From positions 1-10,097 of the forward strand of contig JAGBSR010000027.1 of assembly GCA_017631745.1 (NCBI GenBank): a DNA stretch of 10,097 nt. Reading direction: 5' to 3'. This DNA is from Clostridia bacterium (GTDB lineage Bacteria > Bacillota > Clostridia > Oscillospirales > Acutalibacteraceae). The translations under genes were made by a program, and so were the position numbers. Positions 1 to 8,425 of this stretch are shown piece after piece; position 1 is the stretch's first letter, and each line of letters opens with the position of its first letter. Under the pieces are notes generated by a model. It made no database searches. It was not told where the DNA came from and was given only the letters and a program-made list of their open reading frames with translations.

Positions 1-1
1 C

Positions 2-1813
2 GAGATTGTTGAGCAGTTCAGAAGTGCTCAGGTAACTGAATATGCCCTTAATCTTTCAAGCGGTTCACTTGAATATAAGTTAAACGGCAATGATGAAAAA
101 CTTACTTATGTAGTACCTAATGTTGAGATTTTCCTCAACGATGTGCATAACTATGTAACTGAGTACAACATTGAAAACCCCGATTCAAAAATCAAGTATA
201 ACTATGAAAAGGGCTCAAACGGCTCCCTTTGGGCGAGTATGCTTCCCACCCTTCTGATGACACTTATGTTTGTGGGCGTGATGTTCTATCTCTACCGCAG
301 AATGGGACAGACTATTCAGAATGAAAACAACCATGCTCTCACATTCGGCAAGGCACGCATCAAGCTCGGCAAAGACCGTAAGAGCAAGACAACCTTCAAG
401 GATGTTGCAGGTGCTGACGAAGAAAAAGCAGAGCTTGAAGAAATAGTTGACTTCCTTAAAAATCCCGACGAATATAACAAGCTCGGCGCTCGTATTCCCA
501 AGGGTGTGCTTCTTGTGGGCCCTCCGGGTACAGGTAAGACACTGCTTGCAAGAGCAGTTGCAGGTGAAGCTGGTGTACCATTCTTCTCGATTTCAGGCTC
601 TGACTTTGTTGAAATGTATGTAGGTGTCGGTGCATCAAGAGTAAGAGACCTCTTCGATCAGGCTAAGAAAAACGCACCTTCAATCCTCTTTATCGACGAA
701 ATCGACGCTGTCGGCCGTCACAGAGGTGCAGGTATGGGCGGTGGCCACGACGAAAGAGAGCAGACACTTAATCAGCTTCTTATCGAAATGGACGGCTTCG
801 GCCCCAACGAGGGCGTTATCATTATTGCCGCAACCAACAGACCTGATATTCTTGACCCGGCTCTTTTAAGACCCGGCCGTTTTGACAGACAGCTTACTGT
901 TAATGCTCCCGATGTAAAGGGCAGAGAGGAAATCCTTAGAGTACATGCAAGAAACAAGCCTCTTGCTCCCGATGTTAAGCTCGATGTTATTGCTAAATCA
1001 ACAGTGGGCTTCACAGGTGCAGACCTTGAAAATCTTCTTAACGAATCAGCTCTTTTAGCTGCAAGAAGAAAGAAAAAAGCAATCACTATGGATGAAATCG
1101 AAGAAGCTACCATCAAGTGTGTTGTTGGCACCGAAAAGAAGTCACACAAGATAAGCGATAAGGAAAAGAAGCTCACTGCTTATCACGAGGCAGGTCACGC
1201 TATTGCTACTTATTACACCGAGGGTCAGGATCCTGTTCATCAGATTTCAATTATACCCAGAGGTATGGCAGGCGGCTTTACAATGTCACTTCCTCTTGAA
1301 GATAAGAGCTATCGCAGTAAGAACGATATGCTCGGAGATATTGTTGTGCTTCTCGGCGGACGAGTTGCAGAAAAGCTCAAGCTCGGTGATATTTCAACAG
1401 GTGCTTCAAACGATATTGAAAGAGCAAGCTCAATTGCAAGAAATATGGTTACTCGCTACGGTATGAGTGACGAGCTCGGTCCTATTATGTTCGGCTCGGC
1501 AAATCACGAGGTTTTCCTCGGCAAAGATTACGGCAGTGTGAGAAACTACTCCGAAACAATTGCAAGCGATATCGACAGCGAGGTTAAAAAGATTATCACT
1601 TCAAGCTATGATAAGTGTCAGGAAATCCTCACAACTCACGACGACAAGCTTGTGCTTGTTGCTGAGTATCTTATCAAGCACGAAAAGGTTGATGCTGATA
1701 TCTTTGTTAAGCTTATGGACGGCACTTATGAAGAGCCCGCAGAAGAAACAGCAGCTGAAATTTTACCTGTAGAACAGACTGTAGAGGAAACAGCCGAAAA
1801 CACAGAAGAATAA
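2..1813 (+). CDS. ftsH: ATP-dependent zinc metalloprotease FtsH (5'-truncated by window edge)
   Basis: FtsH is a membrane-anchored hexameric AAA+ protease that unfolds and degrades misfolded membrane proteins and short-lived regulators. The reading frame is open from base 2, so the true start and first membrane segment lie outside the window; the GTG at 143 is an internal valine. The visible 603 residues give, in order, part of the extracytoplasmic domain (about 1-74), a membrane segment (about 75-97), the AAA+ module with Walker A GPPGTGKT (173-180), Walker B ending in D232/E233 and the second region of homology (ATNRPDILDPALLRPGRFDR), then the M41 peptidase. The zinc site is HEAGH (H395, E396, H399) with D471 of ASNDIERA as the expected third ligand. 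The C-terminal tail is Glu-rich and low-complexity, as is common in this family. All catalytic motifs are intact. A terminator follows directly, so ftsH ends its own transcript. Confidence 0.98.
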   Translation, partial: EIVEQFRSAQVTEYALNLSSGSLEYKLNGNDEKLTYVVPNVEIFLNDVHNYVTEYNIENPDSKIKYNYEKGSNGSLWASMLPTLLMTLMFVGVMFYLYRRMGQTIQNENNHALTFGKARIKLGKDRKSKTTFKDVAGADEEKAELEEIVDFLKNPDEYNKLGARIPKGVLLVGPPGTGKTLLARAVAGEAGVPFFSISGSDFVEMYVGVGASRVRDLFDQAKKNAPSILFIDEIDAVGRHRGAGMGGGHDEREQTLNQLLIEMDGFGPNEGVIIIAATNRPDILDPALLRPGRFDRQLTVNAPDVKGREEILRVHARNKPLAPDVKLDVIAKSTVGFTGADLENLLNESALLAARRKKKAITMDEIEEATIKCVVGTEKKSHKISDKEKKLTAYHEAGHAIATYYTEGQDPVHQISIIPRGMAGGFTMSLPLEDKSYRSKNDMLGDIVVLLGGRVAEKLKLGDISTGASNDIERASSIARNMVTRYGMSDELGPIMFGSANHEVFLGKDYGSVRNYSETIASDIDSEVKKIITSSYDKCQEILTTHDDKLVLVAEYLIKHEKVDADIFVKLMDGTYEEPAEETAAEILPVEQTVEETAENTEE

Positions 1814-1820
1814 TTTTCAT

Positions 1821-1858
1821 CCCTCTTTCACTTTAAATGTGACAGAGGGAGTTTTTTT
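1821..1858 (+). terminator. Intrinsic terminator after ftsH
   Basis: An 11-bp stem with one mismatch pairs CCCTCTTTCAC (1821-1831) with GTGACAGAGGG (1839-1849) around a 7-nt loop. It is followed by AG and seven T residues (1852-1858). It begins 7 nt after the ftsH stop codon, which is typical spacing for Rho-independent termination. Confidence 0.93.
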
Positions 1859-1882
1859 GTACTCTTAAATTGATTTTACATC

Positions 1883-1911
1883 TTGTTATAAGGAAAAGTT
1901 TGTGATATAAT
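1883..1911 (+). promoter_or_regulatory. Sigma-A-type promoter with extended -10, upstream of the uppP-like/ftsK operon
   Basis: The -35 box TTGTTA (1883-1888) is separated by exactly 17 bp from a perfect -10 box TATAAT (1906-1911). TG at 1903-1904 supplies an extended -10. Transcription would start near 1918 and give a leader of about 40 nt. The promoter sits between the ftsH terminator and the next gene, as expected for a new transcription unit. Confidence 0.88.
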
Positions 1912-1942
1912 TTAGTTTGAATTGATATGTAAATTTCTCTTT

Positions 1943-1948
1943 AGGGGG
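1943..1948 (+). promoter_or_regulatory. Ribosome binding site that fixes a TTG start
   Basis: AGGGGG lies 8 nt before TTG at 1957. An in-frame TAG at 1942-1944 rules out any start further upstream. The only other upstream candidate is a poorly spaced ATT at 1951. The next in-frame ATG, at codon 17, would cut off the first conserved motif region. Confidence 0.85.
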
Positions 1949-1956
1949 CTATTGCT

Positions 1957-2811
1957 TTGATAGAATATATTAAAATAATTATTACAGCTGTTATATGCGG
2001 TTTTATGGCACCTTTGCCGTCATCGGCATCGGCACATTTCAGTCTGCTCAGCAGCGCTGTTTCTCTTACAAGCGATGAGAGTAAGCTCGGCTTTTATTTC
2101 GCAGTATTTTCTCTTGCTTTTTCAGTATCGGTTTTCTTGTGCCTGAGAAAGATTTACTCAAAGAGTATCAAGGCGCTCTTTGTTAAAAAGAGTACAAAAG
2201 GCGAAAATCTTAAGGTTTACAGAAATGTTGCAAAAAACATTTTCCTTACTGTTCTCCCTGTCGCAGTACTGTTTATACCTGTCTCTAAGGATGAACTGCT
2301 TATTGACTATTTTGATAAGTTCTTAACAGGCAACGGACTTTATCTTACAGGTGTAGCTTGTATAATCAATGCTCTTATACTTGTTATTGCCCGTTGGTAC
2401 GCCAAGCAGGAAAACCGCAAGCTTAAAAGAGTATGCGGCACAATGAGTGCAATGAGAATGTCGGTTTATCAGCTTGTGAGCTTTATTGTTCCCGGCTTTT
2501 CACATGTTTCCTCAGGTGCAACAAATATGCTTATGAGTGATGTACATCCCAAGGTTATAATGAGAGAGGTTTATCTCTATCTTGCCCCCTCAATGTTTAT
2601 TGTTAACCTTGTAAAGATAATCAGATATCTCATTAAGGACACAATCGTCGATGTTGTGTGTGTAGTTATCGGAGCGGTAACAGTTATGCTTATAAGCTAT
2701 CTCGTAATGAAGCTTATGGCTAAGTTCAATCCTAAAAAGGTACTTGGATTTTTCAGTATATATTCAGCGCTTCTCGGTATTGGTGTAGTGCTTTTCACAT
2801 TTATTGTTTAA
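1957..2811 (+). CDS. UppP/BacA-like polytopic membrane protein, probably lacking phosphatase catalytic residues
   Basis: This 284-aa, highly hydrophobic protein has about seven or eight membrane segments, close to the roughly 270 aa of undecaprenyl-pyrophosphate phosphatase (UppP/BacA). That enzyme recycles the cell-wall lipid carrier at the membrane. Two regions resemble UppP motifs. LPSSASAH (20-27) matches the re-entrant LPxSSxxH motif. PGFSHVSSGAT (179-189) resembles the PGxSRSxxT motif. In my alignment the two conserved glutamates before the first motif are C14 and A18, and the essential arginine of the second is H183, with a possible two-residue insertion. H27 and nearby serines remain. 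It may therefore be a non-phosphatase paralogue that binds a polyprenyl lipid; that is inference. It starts at TTG with a strong ribosome site and ends 12 nt before ftsK, so the two are probably cotranscribed. It could instead be an unrelated polytopic protein with chance resemblance. Confidence 0.6.
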   Translation: MIEYIKIIITAVICGFMAPLPSSASAHFSLLSSAVSLTSDESKLGFYFAVFSLAFSVSVFLCLRKIYSKSIKALFVKKSTKGENLKVYRNVAKNIFLTVLPVAVLFIPVSKDELLIDYFDKFLTGNGLYLTGVACIINALILVIARWYAKQENRKLKRVCGTMSAMRMSVYQLVSFIVPGFSHVSSGATNMLMSDVHPKVIMREVYLYLAPSMFIVNLVKIIRYLIKDTIVDVVCVVIGAVTVMLISYLVMKLMAKFNPKKVLGFFSIYSALLGIGVVLFTFIV

Positions 2812-2823
2812 CGGAGAAAAAAT

Positions 2824-5607
2824 ATGGCTAACACAAAAAAATCAACTGCAAAGAAGAGCAGTACTTCTAAAAAGACCTCTTCTTCAAAGAAAGGAAAGAC
2901 AAGCACAAAGGGCAAGACTTCAGCTTCAAGAGCTAAGAAGTCAGATTATGTCAGCTCGTCTACAGGTAAGAGAGTACCCTTCAGTGAGCAGTATTACAAT
3001 GCTATTATGCTTTGCTATCTTCTCGGCGGCGGTCTTATGCTTGCTATAGCTCTTATCAAGGGCTCTAATATATGGACAGGTCTTCGCTCGGTGATGTTCT
3101 CGGTATTCGGTGTTTCCTTCTATCTTCTTACTGTGCAGACAATTGTTATCGGTATCAGAATGGCTCTTCATAATTTAAAGAGAAGTCTTCTGGTTACAAA
3201 TATATCAGGCTTTATTCTCAGCGCAAGCTTTGCAGGCTTTGTTCACCTTATTATGAATAAGGCTGATGAATTCGGTTGGACTGAGCAGCTTAAAGAGACA
3301 GCCGTTATCGGATGGGAATTCGGTCAGGGTCAGCTCAGCTTCAACGGCGGTATCGTCGGTGCAATTTTCGGCGGCGGACCTCTCTTTGCATTCGGCAAGG
3401 GCGGAGCTTTCGTAATGATTATCGCACTCTTTTTGGTGTCACTTTTCTTTCATCTTAATATTGAAACCGATTCTTTCGGTGACAGTGTTTCTGGTGCTAT
3501 CAACGGTGGTAAGAAGAAAATCGATGAATCAGCTGAAAATATAAAAATCAAGCAGCAGGAAAGACAGAGAATCAGAGCTGAAAGGGCAGTGCTTCTTGAA
3601 ACAGAGAAAAGAGAAGCCGAGGCTAAAGCTGCAGCCGAAAACACAGCCGATGCTTTTGATTTCAACAGTACTGAAATCGAGCTTGATATGGAGCCCAATA
3701 CCGACCGAGAGACGGGAATGCCACTTCGTGAGGTCAGACGCTTCTTCCCTGAGGATAAAGTTTTCTCATATGATTACAACACACCAAAAGAGAGCGATAG
3801 CGCTTCAACTATAAAGCTTAGCTCCTTTGATTTTATTTCAGGGGACGCGCCCAAACCACGTATGCCCAAGAGAAATGTTGCACCGCAGAGTGAGTCGGGC
3901 GGTATGATAAGCGGCAATGCACCTAAAAAGCCTGTCGCCGAACAACCCAAGCCCTTTGAAACAAAAACGGAAGTTATCGCAGATGACGAAGAGGACATAG
4001 TAAGAAAGGCAGTTGCTGAGGCTGACGAAAGCCTTAAGAAAAACCTCAACGATGTTGAAAACTATAAGCAGGAAAAGAAAAAGCGCGACTATGTGCTTCC
4101 GCCTATAGAGTGTCTCAATCAGCCTGAGTTTTCTTCAAGCGAAGGCTTTGCGAATGAGATGCAGACCACTTCAAAGAAGCTTGTTGAAGTGCTTTCTTCG
4201 TTCGGAGTTGAGACTAAGCTTGTGGGTATCAGCAGAGGTCCCTCTGTTACAAGATATGAGCTTTCTCCCGCACCAGGTGTTAAAATCAGCAAGATTACAA
4301 ACCTTGCTGATGATATCGCACTCGGTCTCGCTTCATCAGGTGTTCGTATTGAAGCACCCATTCCCAATAAATCGGCTGTAGGTATCGAGGTGCCGAACAG
4401 AAGCCGTTCTACTGTTACACTCAGAGAGATAATTTCATCGGCAGAGTACAAAAAGCATGCAGGCAAGCTTCTTACTGTTGCACTGGGTAAGGATATCACA
4501 GGTAATGTAAACTGTGCCGACCTTTCAAAGATGCCTCACTTGCTTATTGCCGGTACTACAGGTTCCGGTAAATCAGTATGCCTTAACTGTATGATTACAA
4601 GTATTCTTTATAATGCGACTCCCTCTCAGGTCAAGCTTCTTATGATTGACCCCAAGCAGGTTGAATTTACAGTTTATAACGGCATTCCTCATCTTCTTGT
4701 TCCCGTAATCACAGATGCGAGAAAGGCTGCGGGCTCACTTGCCTGGGCTGTTAGTGAAATGGATAACCGATATAAGGCATTTTCTAATGCAGGCGTAAGA
4801 GATATCGGAGGCTTTAACAAATATGTTCAGGCACATCCCGAAATCGAGCCTATGCCTCAGATTGTAATTTTCATCGACGAGCTTAATGACCTTATGATGG
4901 TATCACCTAAAGAGGTTGAAGACTCAATCTGCCGTCTTGCACAGAAAGCGAGAGCTGCAGGTATGCACCTGGTAGTTGCAACTCAGAGACCTTCAGTTGA
5001 CGTTATCACAGGTGTCATCAAGGCTAATATTCCCTCGAGACTTTCACTTTCAGTTTCGTCTCAGGTTGACTCGAGAACAATACTTGACTGCATCGGTGCT
5101 GAAAATCTTCTCGGTAACGGTGATATGCTCTTTAGCCCTGTAGGTATCACTAAGCCCGTGCGTATTCAGGGTGCATATCTTTCTGACGAAGAAATCGAAA
5201 GAATTGTAACCTTTATCAAGGCTCAGGAAAATGCGGAGTATGACGACGACATTATGAGCGAAATCGAAAGAAATGCCGCCGCTGATAATTCTGGCGGAAA
5301 GAAAAAGTCAGGCGGAGCAAGTGTCGGCGACGAGGGCGGAAACTATGATGCTCTTATTGAAGACGCTATGGATTTAATCACTCTTGCAGATATTGCTTCT
5401 ACTACTGCTATTCAGAGAAAGCTCGGTGTCGGTTATGCGAGAGCGGGCAGAATTATGGATCAGCTTGAAGAGCTCGGCTTTGTCAGTGCTGCCGAGGGTA
5501 ATAAGCCCCGTAAGGTGCTCGTATCAAGAGCTCAGTATCTCGAGATGAAAGCCGCAGGTAACGAGCCTGAAACTTCAGAAGAAGAATACGATATTTTTTC
5601 AGACTAA
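2824..5607 (+). CDS. ftsK: DNA translocase FtsK/SpoIIIE
   Basis: This 927-aa septal DNA pump moves chromosome ends out of the closing division septum and, in spore formers, into the forespore. GGAG (2813-2816) sits 7 nt before ATG. Residues 1-50 form a basic Lys/Ser/Thr-rich tail. Four or five membrane segments follow (about 60-78, 91-114, 122-143 and one or two in 174-211), then a charged, low-complexity linker (about 215-425). The motor domain carries Walker A GTTGSGKS (577-584) and Walker B ending D685/E686, where the usual DELADLMM reads DELNDLMM. It also has ATQRPSVDVITGVIKANIPSR and the typical SSQVDSRTILD stretch. The C-terminal gamma winged helix (about 841-905, including AIQRKLGVGYARAGRIMDQL) is the domain that reads oriented chromosomal sequences in this family. 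All parts are intact. I cannot tell from sequence alone whether its main role is vegetative division or sporulation. Confidence 0.97.
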   Translation: MANTKKSTAKKSSTSKKTSSSKKGKTSTKGKTSASRAKKSDYVSSSTGKRVPFSEQYYNAIMLCYLLGGGLMLAIALIKGSNIWTGLRSVMFSVFGVSFYLLTVQTIVIGIRMALHNLKRSLLVTNISGFILSASFAGFVHLIMNKADEFGWTEQLKETAVIGWEFGQGQLSFNGGIVGAIFGGGPLFAFGKGGAFVMIIALFLVSLFFHLNIETDSFGDSVSGAINGGKKKIDESAENIKIKQQERQRIRAERAVLLETEKREAEAKAAAENTADAFDFNSTEIELDMEPNTDRETGMPLREVRRFFPEDKVFSYDYNTPKESDSASTIKLSSFDFISGDAPKPRMPKRNVAPQSESGGMISGNAPKKPVAEQPKPFETKTEVIADDEEDIVRKAVAEADESLKKNLNDVENYKQEKKKRDYVLPPIECLNQPEFSSSEGFANEMQTTSKKLVEVLSSFGVETKLVGISRGPSVTRYELSPAPGVKISKITNLADDIALGLASSGVRIEAPIPNKSAVGIEVPNRSRSTVTLREIISSAEYKKHAGKLLTVALGKDITGNVNCADLSKMPHLLIAGTTGSGKSVCLNCMITSILYNATPSQVKLLMIDPKQVEFTVYNGIPHLLVPVITDARKAAGSLAWAVSEMDNRYKAFSNAGVRDIGGFNKYVQAHPEIEPMPQIVIFIDELNDLMMVSPKEVEDSICRLAQKARAAGMHLVVATQRPSVDVITGVIKANIPSRLSLSVSSQVDSRTILDCIGAENLLGNGDMLFSPVGITKPVRIQGAYLSDEEIERIVTFIKAQENAEYDDDIMSEIERNAAADNSGGKKKSGGASVGDEGGNYDALIEDAMDLITLADIASTTAIQRKLGVGYARAGRIMDQLEELGFVSAAEGNKPRKVLVSRAQYLEMKAAGNEPETSEEEYDIFSD

Positions 5608-5615
5608 AGAAGGAA

Positions 5616-5641
5616 TAGGGCAGGGATAACTCTCTGCCCTA
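5616..5641 (+). other. Hairpin between ftsK and ygiQ, without a T-tract
   Basis: An 11-bp stem with one G-U pair joins TAGGGCAGGGA (5616-5626) to TCTCTGCCCTA (5631-5641) around the tetraloop TAAC. It starts 9 nt after the ftsK stop and ends 14 nt before the ygiQ ATG. No run of T follows on either strand, so it is a poor intrinsic terminator. It may act as an mRNA stability or processing element, or modulate ygiQ translation. Confidence 0.7.
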
Positions 5642-5654
5642 ATAAAGATTTATT

Positions 5655-7529
5655 ATGAGTAATTTTTTACCTATCAATAAAAAGGACGCCCTGGAAAGAG
5701 GCTGGGATGAGGTTGACTTTGTCTATGTTATAGGTGATGCCTATGTGGACCATCCCTCATTCGGCCCTGCTATCATTTCAAGGGTACTCGAGTATAACGG
5801 CTTTACCGTCGGCATTATCTCACAGCCTGACTGGCACTCAGCCGAAGCATTCAAGGAATACGGCAGACCGAGACTCGGTTTCCTTGTTACCTCGGGTAAC
5901 ATTGACTCTATGGTGGCCCATTACACTGCCGCAAAAAAGAAGCGCAGTGAGGATGCCTACACTCCCGGAGAAAAAGCAGGAAGACGACCGGACAGAGCTG
6001 TAATCGTATATTCAAACCGTATCCGTGAGGCTTACGGCAATGTACCTATTATCATCGGCGGTCTTGAGGCATCGCTGAGAAGATTTGCACACTATGACTA
6101 TTGGGACGATAAAATCCGCCGTTCTGTTTTGTTTGACTCTCAGGCTGATATTCTCTCATTCGGTATGGGTGAAAAAAGTATAACCGAAATTGCTGAGCGA
6201 CTCAGAACGGGCGAGGATATCAGCACTATCCGTGATGTCAGAGGTACCTGCTATATATGCGATGTAACCGAAACACCTCTTACAGGTGCCGAATGTCCCT
6301 CTTATGAAAATGTTATTAAAAGTAAAAAAGAATATGCAGTATCCTGCCGTATTCAGCAGGACGAACAGGACCATATCAGAGGCAAGATTGTAAAACAGCG
6401 TCACGGCAACAAGATGCTTGTTCAGAATCCGCCTATGCCTCCTCTTACAACTGCGGAGCTTGACGAAATCTATGCATTGCCCTTTGAGAGAAACTATCAC
6501 CCCTCATATGAAGATGAGGGCGGTGTACCCGGTATCGAAGAGGTGAAGTTTTCAATCACCCACAACAGAGGTTGTTTCGGCGGCTGTAACTTCTGCTCAA
6601 TTGCTTTTCATCAGGGCAGATATGTTACCTGTCGCAGTAAAGAGTCGGTACTCAGAGAGGCTGAGCTTCTGACGAAGATGCCCGACTTCAAGGGTTATAT
6701 CCACGATGTTGGCGGCCCCACAGCAAACTTCCGTCAACCCTCTTGTGAAAAGCAGAAAACCCTCGGTCTTTGTAAAGGTAAGCACTGCCTTGCGCCTAAG
6801 GTTTGTCCTAACCTTAAAGCTGACCACAGTGAATATATAGATATTCTCCGTGATATGAGAAAGATAAAGGGCGTAAAAAAAGTGTTTATCCGTTCAGGTA
6901 TAAGATATGACTATATGCTCAAAGACGCGGATGAAACCTTTTTCAAAGAGCTTATCCGTTACCATGTAAGCGGTCAGCTCAAGGTCGCTCCCGAGCACTG
7001 CAGTGCAATGGTGCTTGAAAAAATGGGCAAACCCTATATAGATACCTATGTCAGATTTTCTCAGAGATATTTCGAGCTGAGCAAGTCTGCAGGCAAAGAG
7101 CAATATCTTGTGCCATATCTTATGTCATCACATCCCGGTTCTCGAATTGAAGATGCAATTGAGCTTGCACTTTTCCTTAAAAAGAGAAAAATCCGACCCG
7201 AGCAGGTTCAGGATTTCTATCCCACACCCGGCACAATTTCAACCTGTATGTTCTATACCGAGCTTGACCCATACACAATGAAAGAGGTCTATGTTGCAAA
7301 AACGCCCGAAGAAAAAGCTATGCAGAGAGCACTGCTTCAGTATTATAACCCCGCCAACAAAGATGTTATCACAAAGGCTCTGAAAAAGGCAGGCCGATTT
7401 GATTTGATAGGTGACGGTGAAAAGTGTCTTGTCAAGGGTAACGCTAGTAAGAAAGCACCGTACGGAAAGTCAAAACCCGCCAACTCAAACAGATACGGAG
7501 GTAAGAATTATGGCAAGAAGAAAAAGTAA
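5655..7529 (+). CDS. ygiQ: YgiQ family radical SAM protein (UPF0313)
   Basis: This 624-aa member of the YgiQ family is a predicted cytoplasmic radical S-adenosylmethionine enzyme of unknown substrate. The N-terminal region (VYVIGDAYVDHPSFGPAIIS) is the family hallmark. The radical SAM cluster motif CxxxCxxC is C307, C311 and C314, within HNRGCFGGCNFCSIAFHQGR. A second group of cysteines (C364, C373, C378, C384) follows GGPTAN and could bind an auxiliary cluster. The C-terminal third matches the family's DUF3362 region (for example QVQDFYPTPGTISTCMFY) and ends in a Lys/Gly-rich tail. ATG at 5655 is the first start after an in-frame stop at 5643-5645. It has no good Shine-Dalgarno: the 14 nt before it read AATAAAGATTTATT, preceded by a strong hairpin. 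Its last 20 nt overlap the next gene. Identification is confident; the reaction is unknown. Confidence 0.95.
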   Translation: MSNFLPINKKDALERGWDEVDFVYVIGDAYVDHPSFGPAIISRVLEYNGFTVGIISQPDWHSAEAFKEYGRPRLGFLVTSGNIDSMVAHYTAAKKKRSEDAYTPGEKAGRRPDRAVIVYSNRIREAYGNVPIIIGGLEASLRRFAHYDYWDDKIRRSVLFDSQADILSFGMGEKSITEIAERLRTGEDISTIRDVRGTCYICDVTETPLTGAECPSYENVIKSKKEYAVSCRIQQDEQDHIRGKIVKQRHGNKMLVQNPPMPPLTTAELDEIYALPFERNYHPSYEDEGGVPGIEEVKFSITHNRGCFGGCNFCSIAFHQGRYVTCRSKESVLREAELLTKMPDFKGYIHDVGGPTANFRQPSCEKQKTLGLCKGKHCLAPKVCPNLKADHSEYIDILRDMRKIKGVKKVFIRSGIRYDYMLKDADETFFKELIRYHVSGQLKVAPEHCSAMVLEKMGKPYIDTYVRFSQRYFELSKSAGKEQYLVPYLMSSHPGSRIEDAIELALFLKKRKIRPEQVQDFYPTPGTISTCMFYTELDPYTMKEVYVAKTPEEKAMQRALLQYYNPANKDVITKALKKAGRFDLIGDGEKCLVKGNASKKAPYGKSKPANSNRYGGKNYGKKKK

Positions 7530-8409
7530 GAAGAAAATGAAAAAGCTGATAGGTATAATCATTGCACTCATCCTTGCGTTCTTTGCATATGAAGCCAAGG
7601 ATGTTATAACAGAAAATGTTGATGTCAGTGAGTTTGCTAAAGGCGATGCTGTTTATGTTCATTTTATTGATGTAGGTCAGGGCAGCTCGACTCTCATTCA
7701 GCAGGGTACATCAGGCATACTTATCGACGCAGGCGAAAAAGACTACGGTCAGGTTGTAGTTGATTATCTTAACGAGGTTGGTGTAACTTCACTTGAGTAT
7801 GTGGTTGCTTCTCATCCTCACTCTGACCACATCGGCGGACTTGATGAGGTGCTCTATGCATTCCCCGTCGATGAAATTGTATTGCCCGAGCTTAGCTATG
7901 ACAATACACCCACAACCAGAGTTTTTGAGGACTTGCTTATAGCTATAGATGAAAACAATATTCCTGCAACTTTTACCTTAGCAGAAAATCATGGTATGTG
8001 GATGACGGACGATGTATCAATTTCAACAATCGGCCCTGAAAAACAAGATGATAATCTTAACAATATGTCTGTAACATGCTATGTAGGTTGTTACAATACT
8101 ATTTTCGCTATCCTCGGTGATGCTGAAAAAGATGAATTAAAAGACATATATAATGGTAACTATTCACTTGAGGCTGACATTATCGCTCTCGGTCACCACG
8201 GCTCGAGCACATCTATCTACAAGCCGTATCTTGATGCAGTCAATGCCGATGTTGCAGTTATATCTTGTGGAGCGGGTAACAGCTACGGACACCCTCACAA
8301 AGAAGCGCTTGACTATATCGCAGAAAACAATATGAATTCTCTTCGTACTGACGAAATGGGTGATATTGTTTTCAAAGTTACTGCTGACGGATACAGTCTC
8401 GTTGAATAA
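7510..8409 (+). CDS. Membrane-anchored ComEC-like metallo-beta-lactamase-fold hydrolase
   Basis: This 299-aa protein has a basic N-terminus and one membrane segment (about 12-27), giving a signal anchor that should place the hydrolase outside the membrane. The domain matches the stand-alone relatives of the ComEC/Rec2 C-terminal beta-lactamase domain: VHFIDVGQGSSTLI, the metal motif HPHSDH (H102, H104, D106, H107), LGDAE (D204), GHHGS (H229, H230) and YGHPH (H261, H263). The ComEC membrane channel domain is absent, so this is not by itself a DNA uptake channel. Relatives are suspected nucleases or phosphodiesterases, but the substrate here is unknown. I chose ATG at 7510 because GGAGGT (7497-7502) lies 7 nt upstream and the protein then starts with its anchor; an ATG at 7411 lies deep inside ygiQ with no such support. 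The 20-nt overlap with ygiQ suggests translational coupling. Confidence 0.9.
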   Translation: MARRKSKKKMKKLIGIIIALILAFFAYEAKDVITENVDVSEFAKGDAVYVHFIDVGQGSSTLIQQGTSGILIDAGEKDYGQVVVDYLNEVGVTSLEYVVASHPHSDHIGGLDEVLYAFPVDEIVLPELSYDNTPTTRVFEDLLIAIDENNIPATFTLAENHGMWMTDDVSISTIGPEKQDDNLNNMSVTCYVGCYNTIFAILGDAEKDELKDIYNGNYSLEADIIALGHHGSSTSIYKPYLDAVNADVAVISCGAGNSYGHPHKEALDYIAENNMNSLRTDEMGDIVFKVTADGYSLVE

Positions 8410-8425
8410 TAACTGAGGTGATTAT

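Noticed and set aside
143..145. GTG as the start of ftsH
   Set aside because: The frame is open and FtsH-like from base 2, there is no ribosome site before 143, and the extracytoplasmic domain would be cut.
772..1176. Minus-strand open frame opposite ftsH, and similar frames opposite ftsK, ygiQ and the rpsB leader
   Set aside because: They are antisense to well-supported genes, low in family-like features and Ser/Leu-rich as expected of shadows of the coding strand; they show no recognisable domain.
5616..5641. Hairpin after ftsK as an intrinsic terminator splitting the operon
   Set aside because: The stem is strong but is followed by AATAAAG rather than a T-run, and no promoter is visible before ygiQ.
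7411..7509. Longer N-terminus for the beta-lactamase-fold protein
   Set aside because: It lies inside ygiQ, gives a non-family polar extension before the signal anchor, and the strong GGAGGT site points to 7510.
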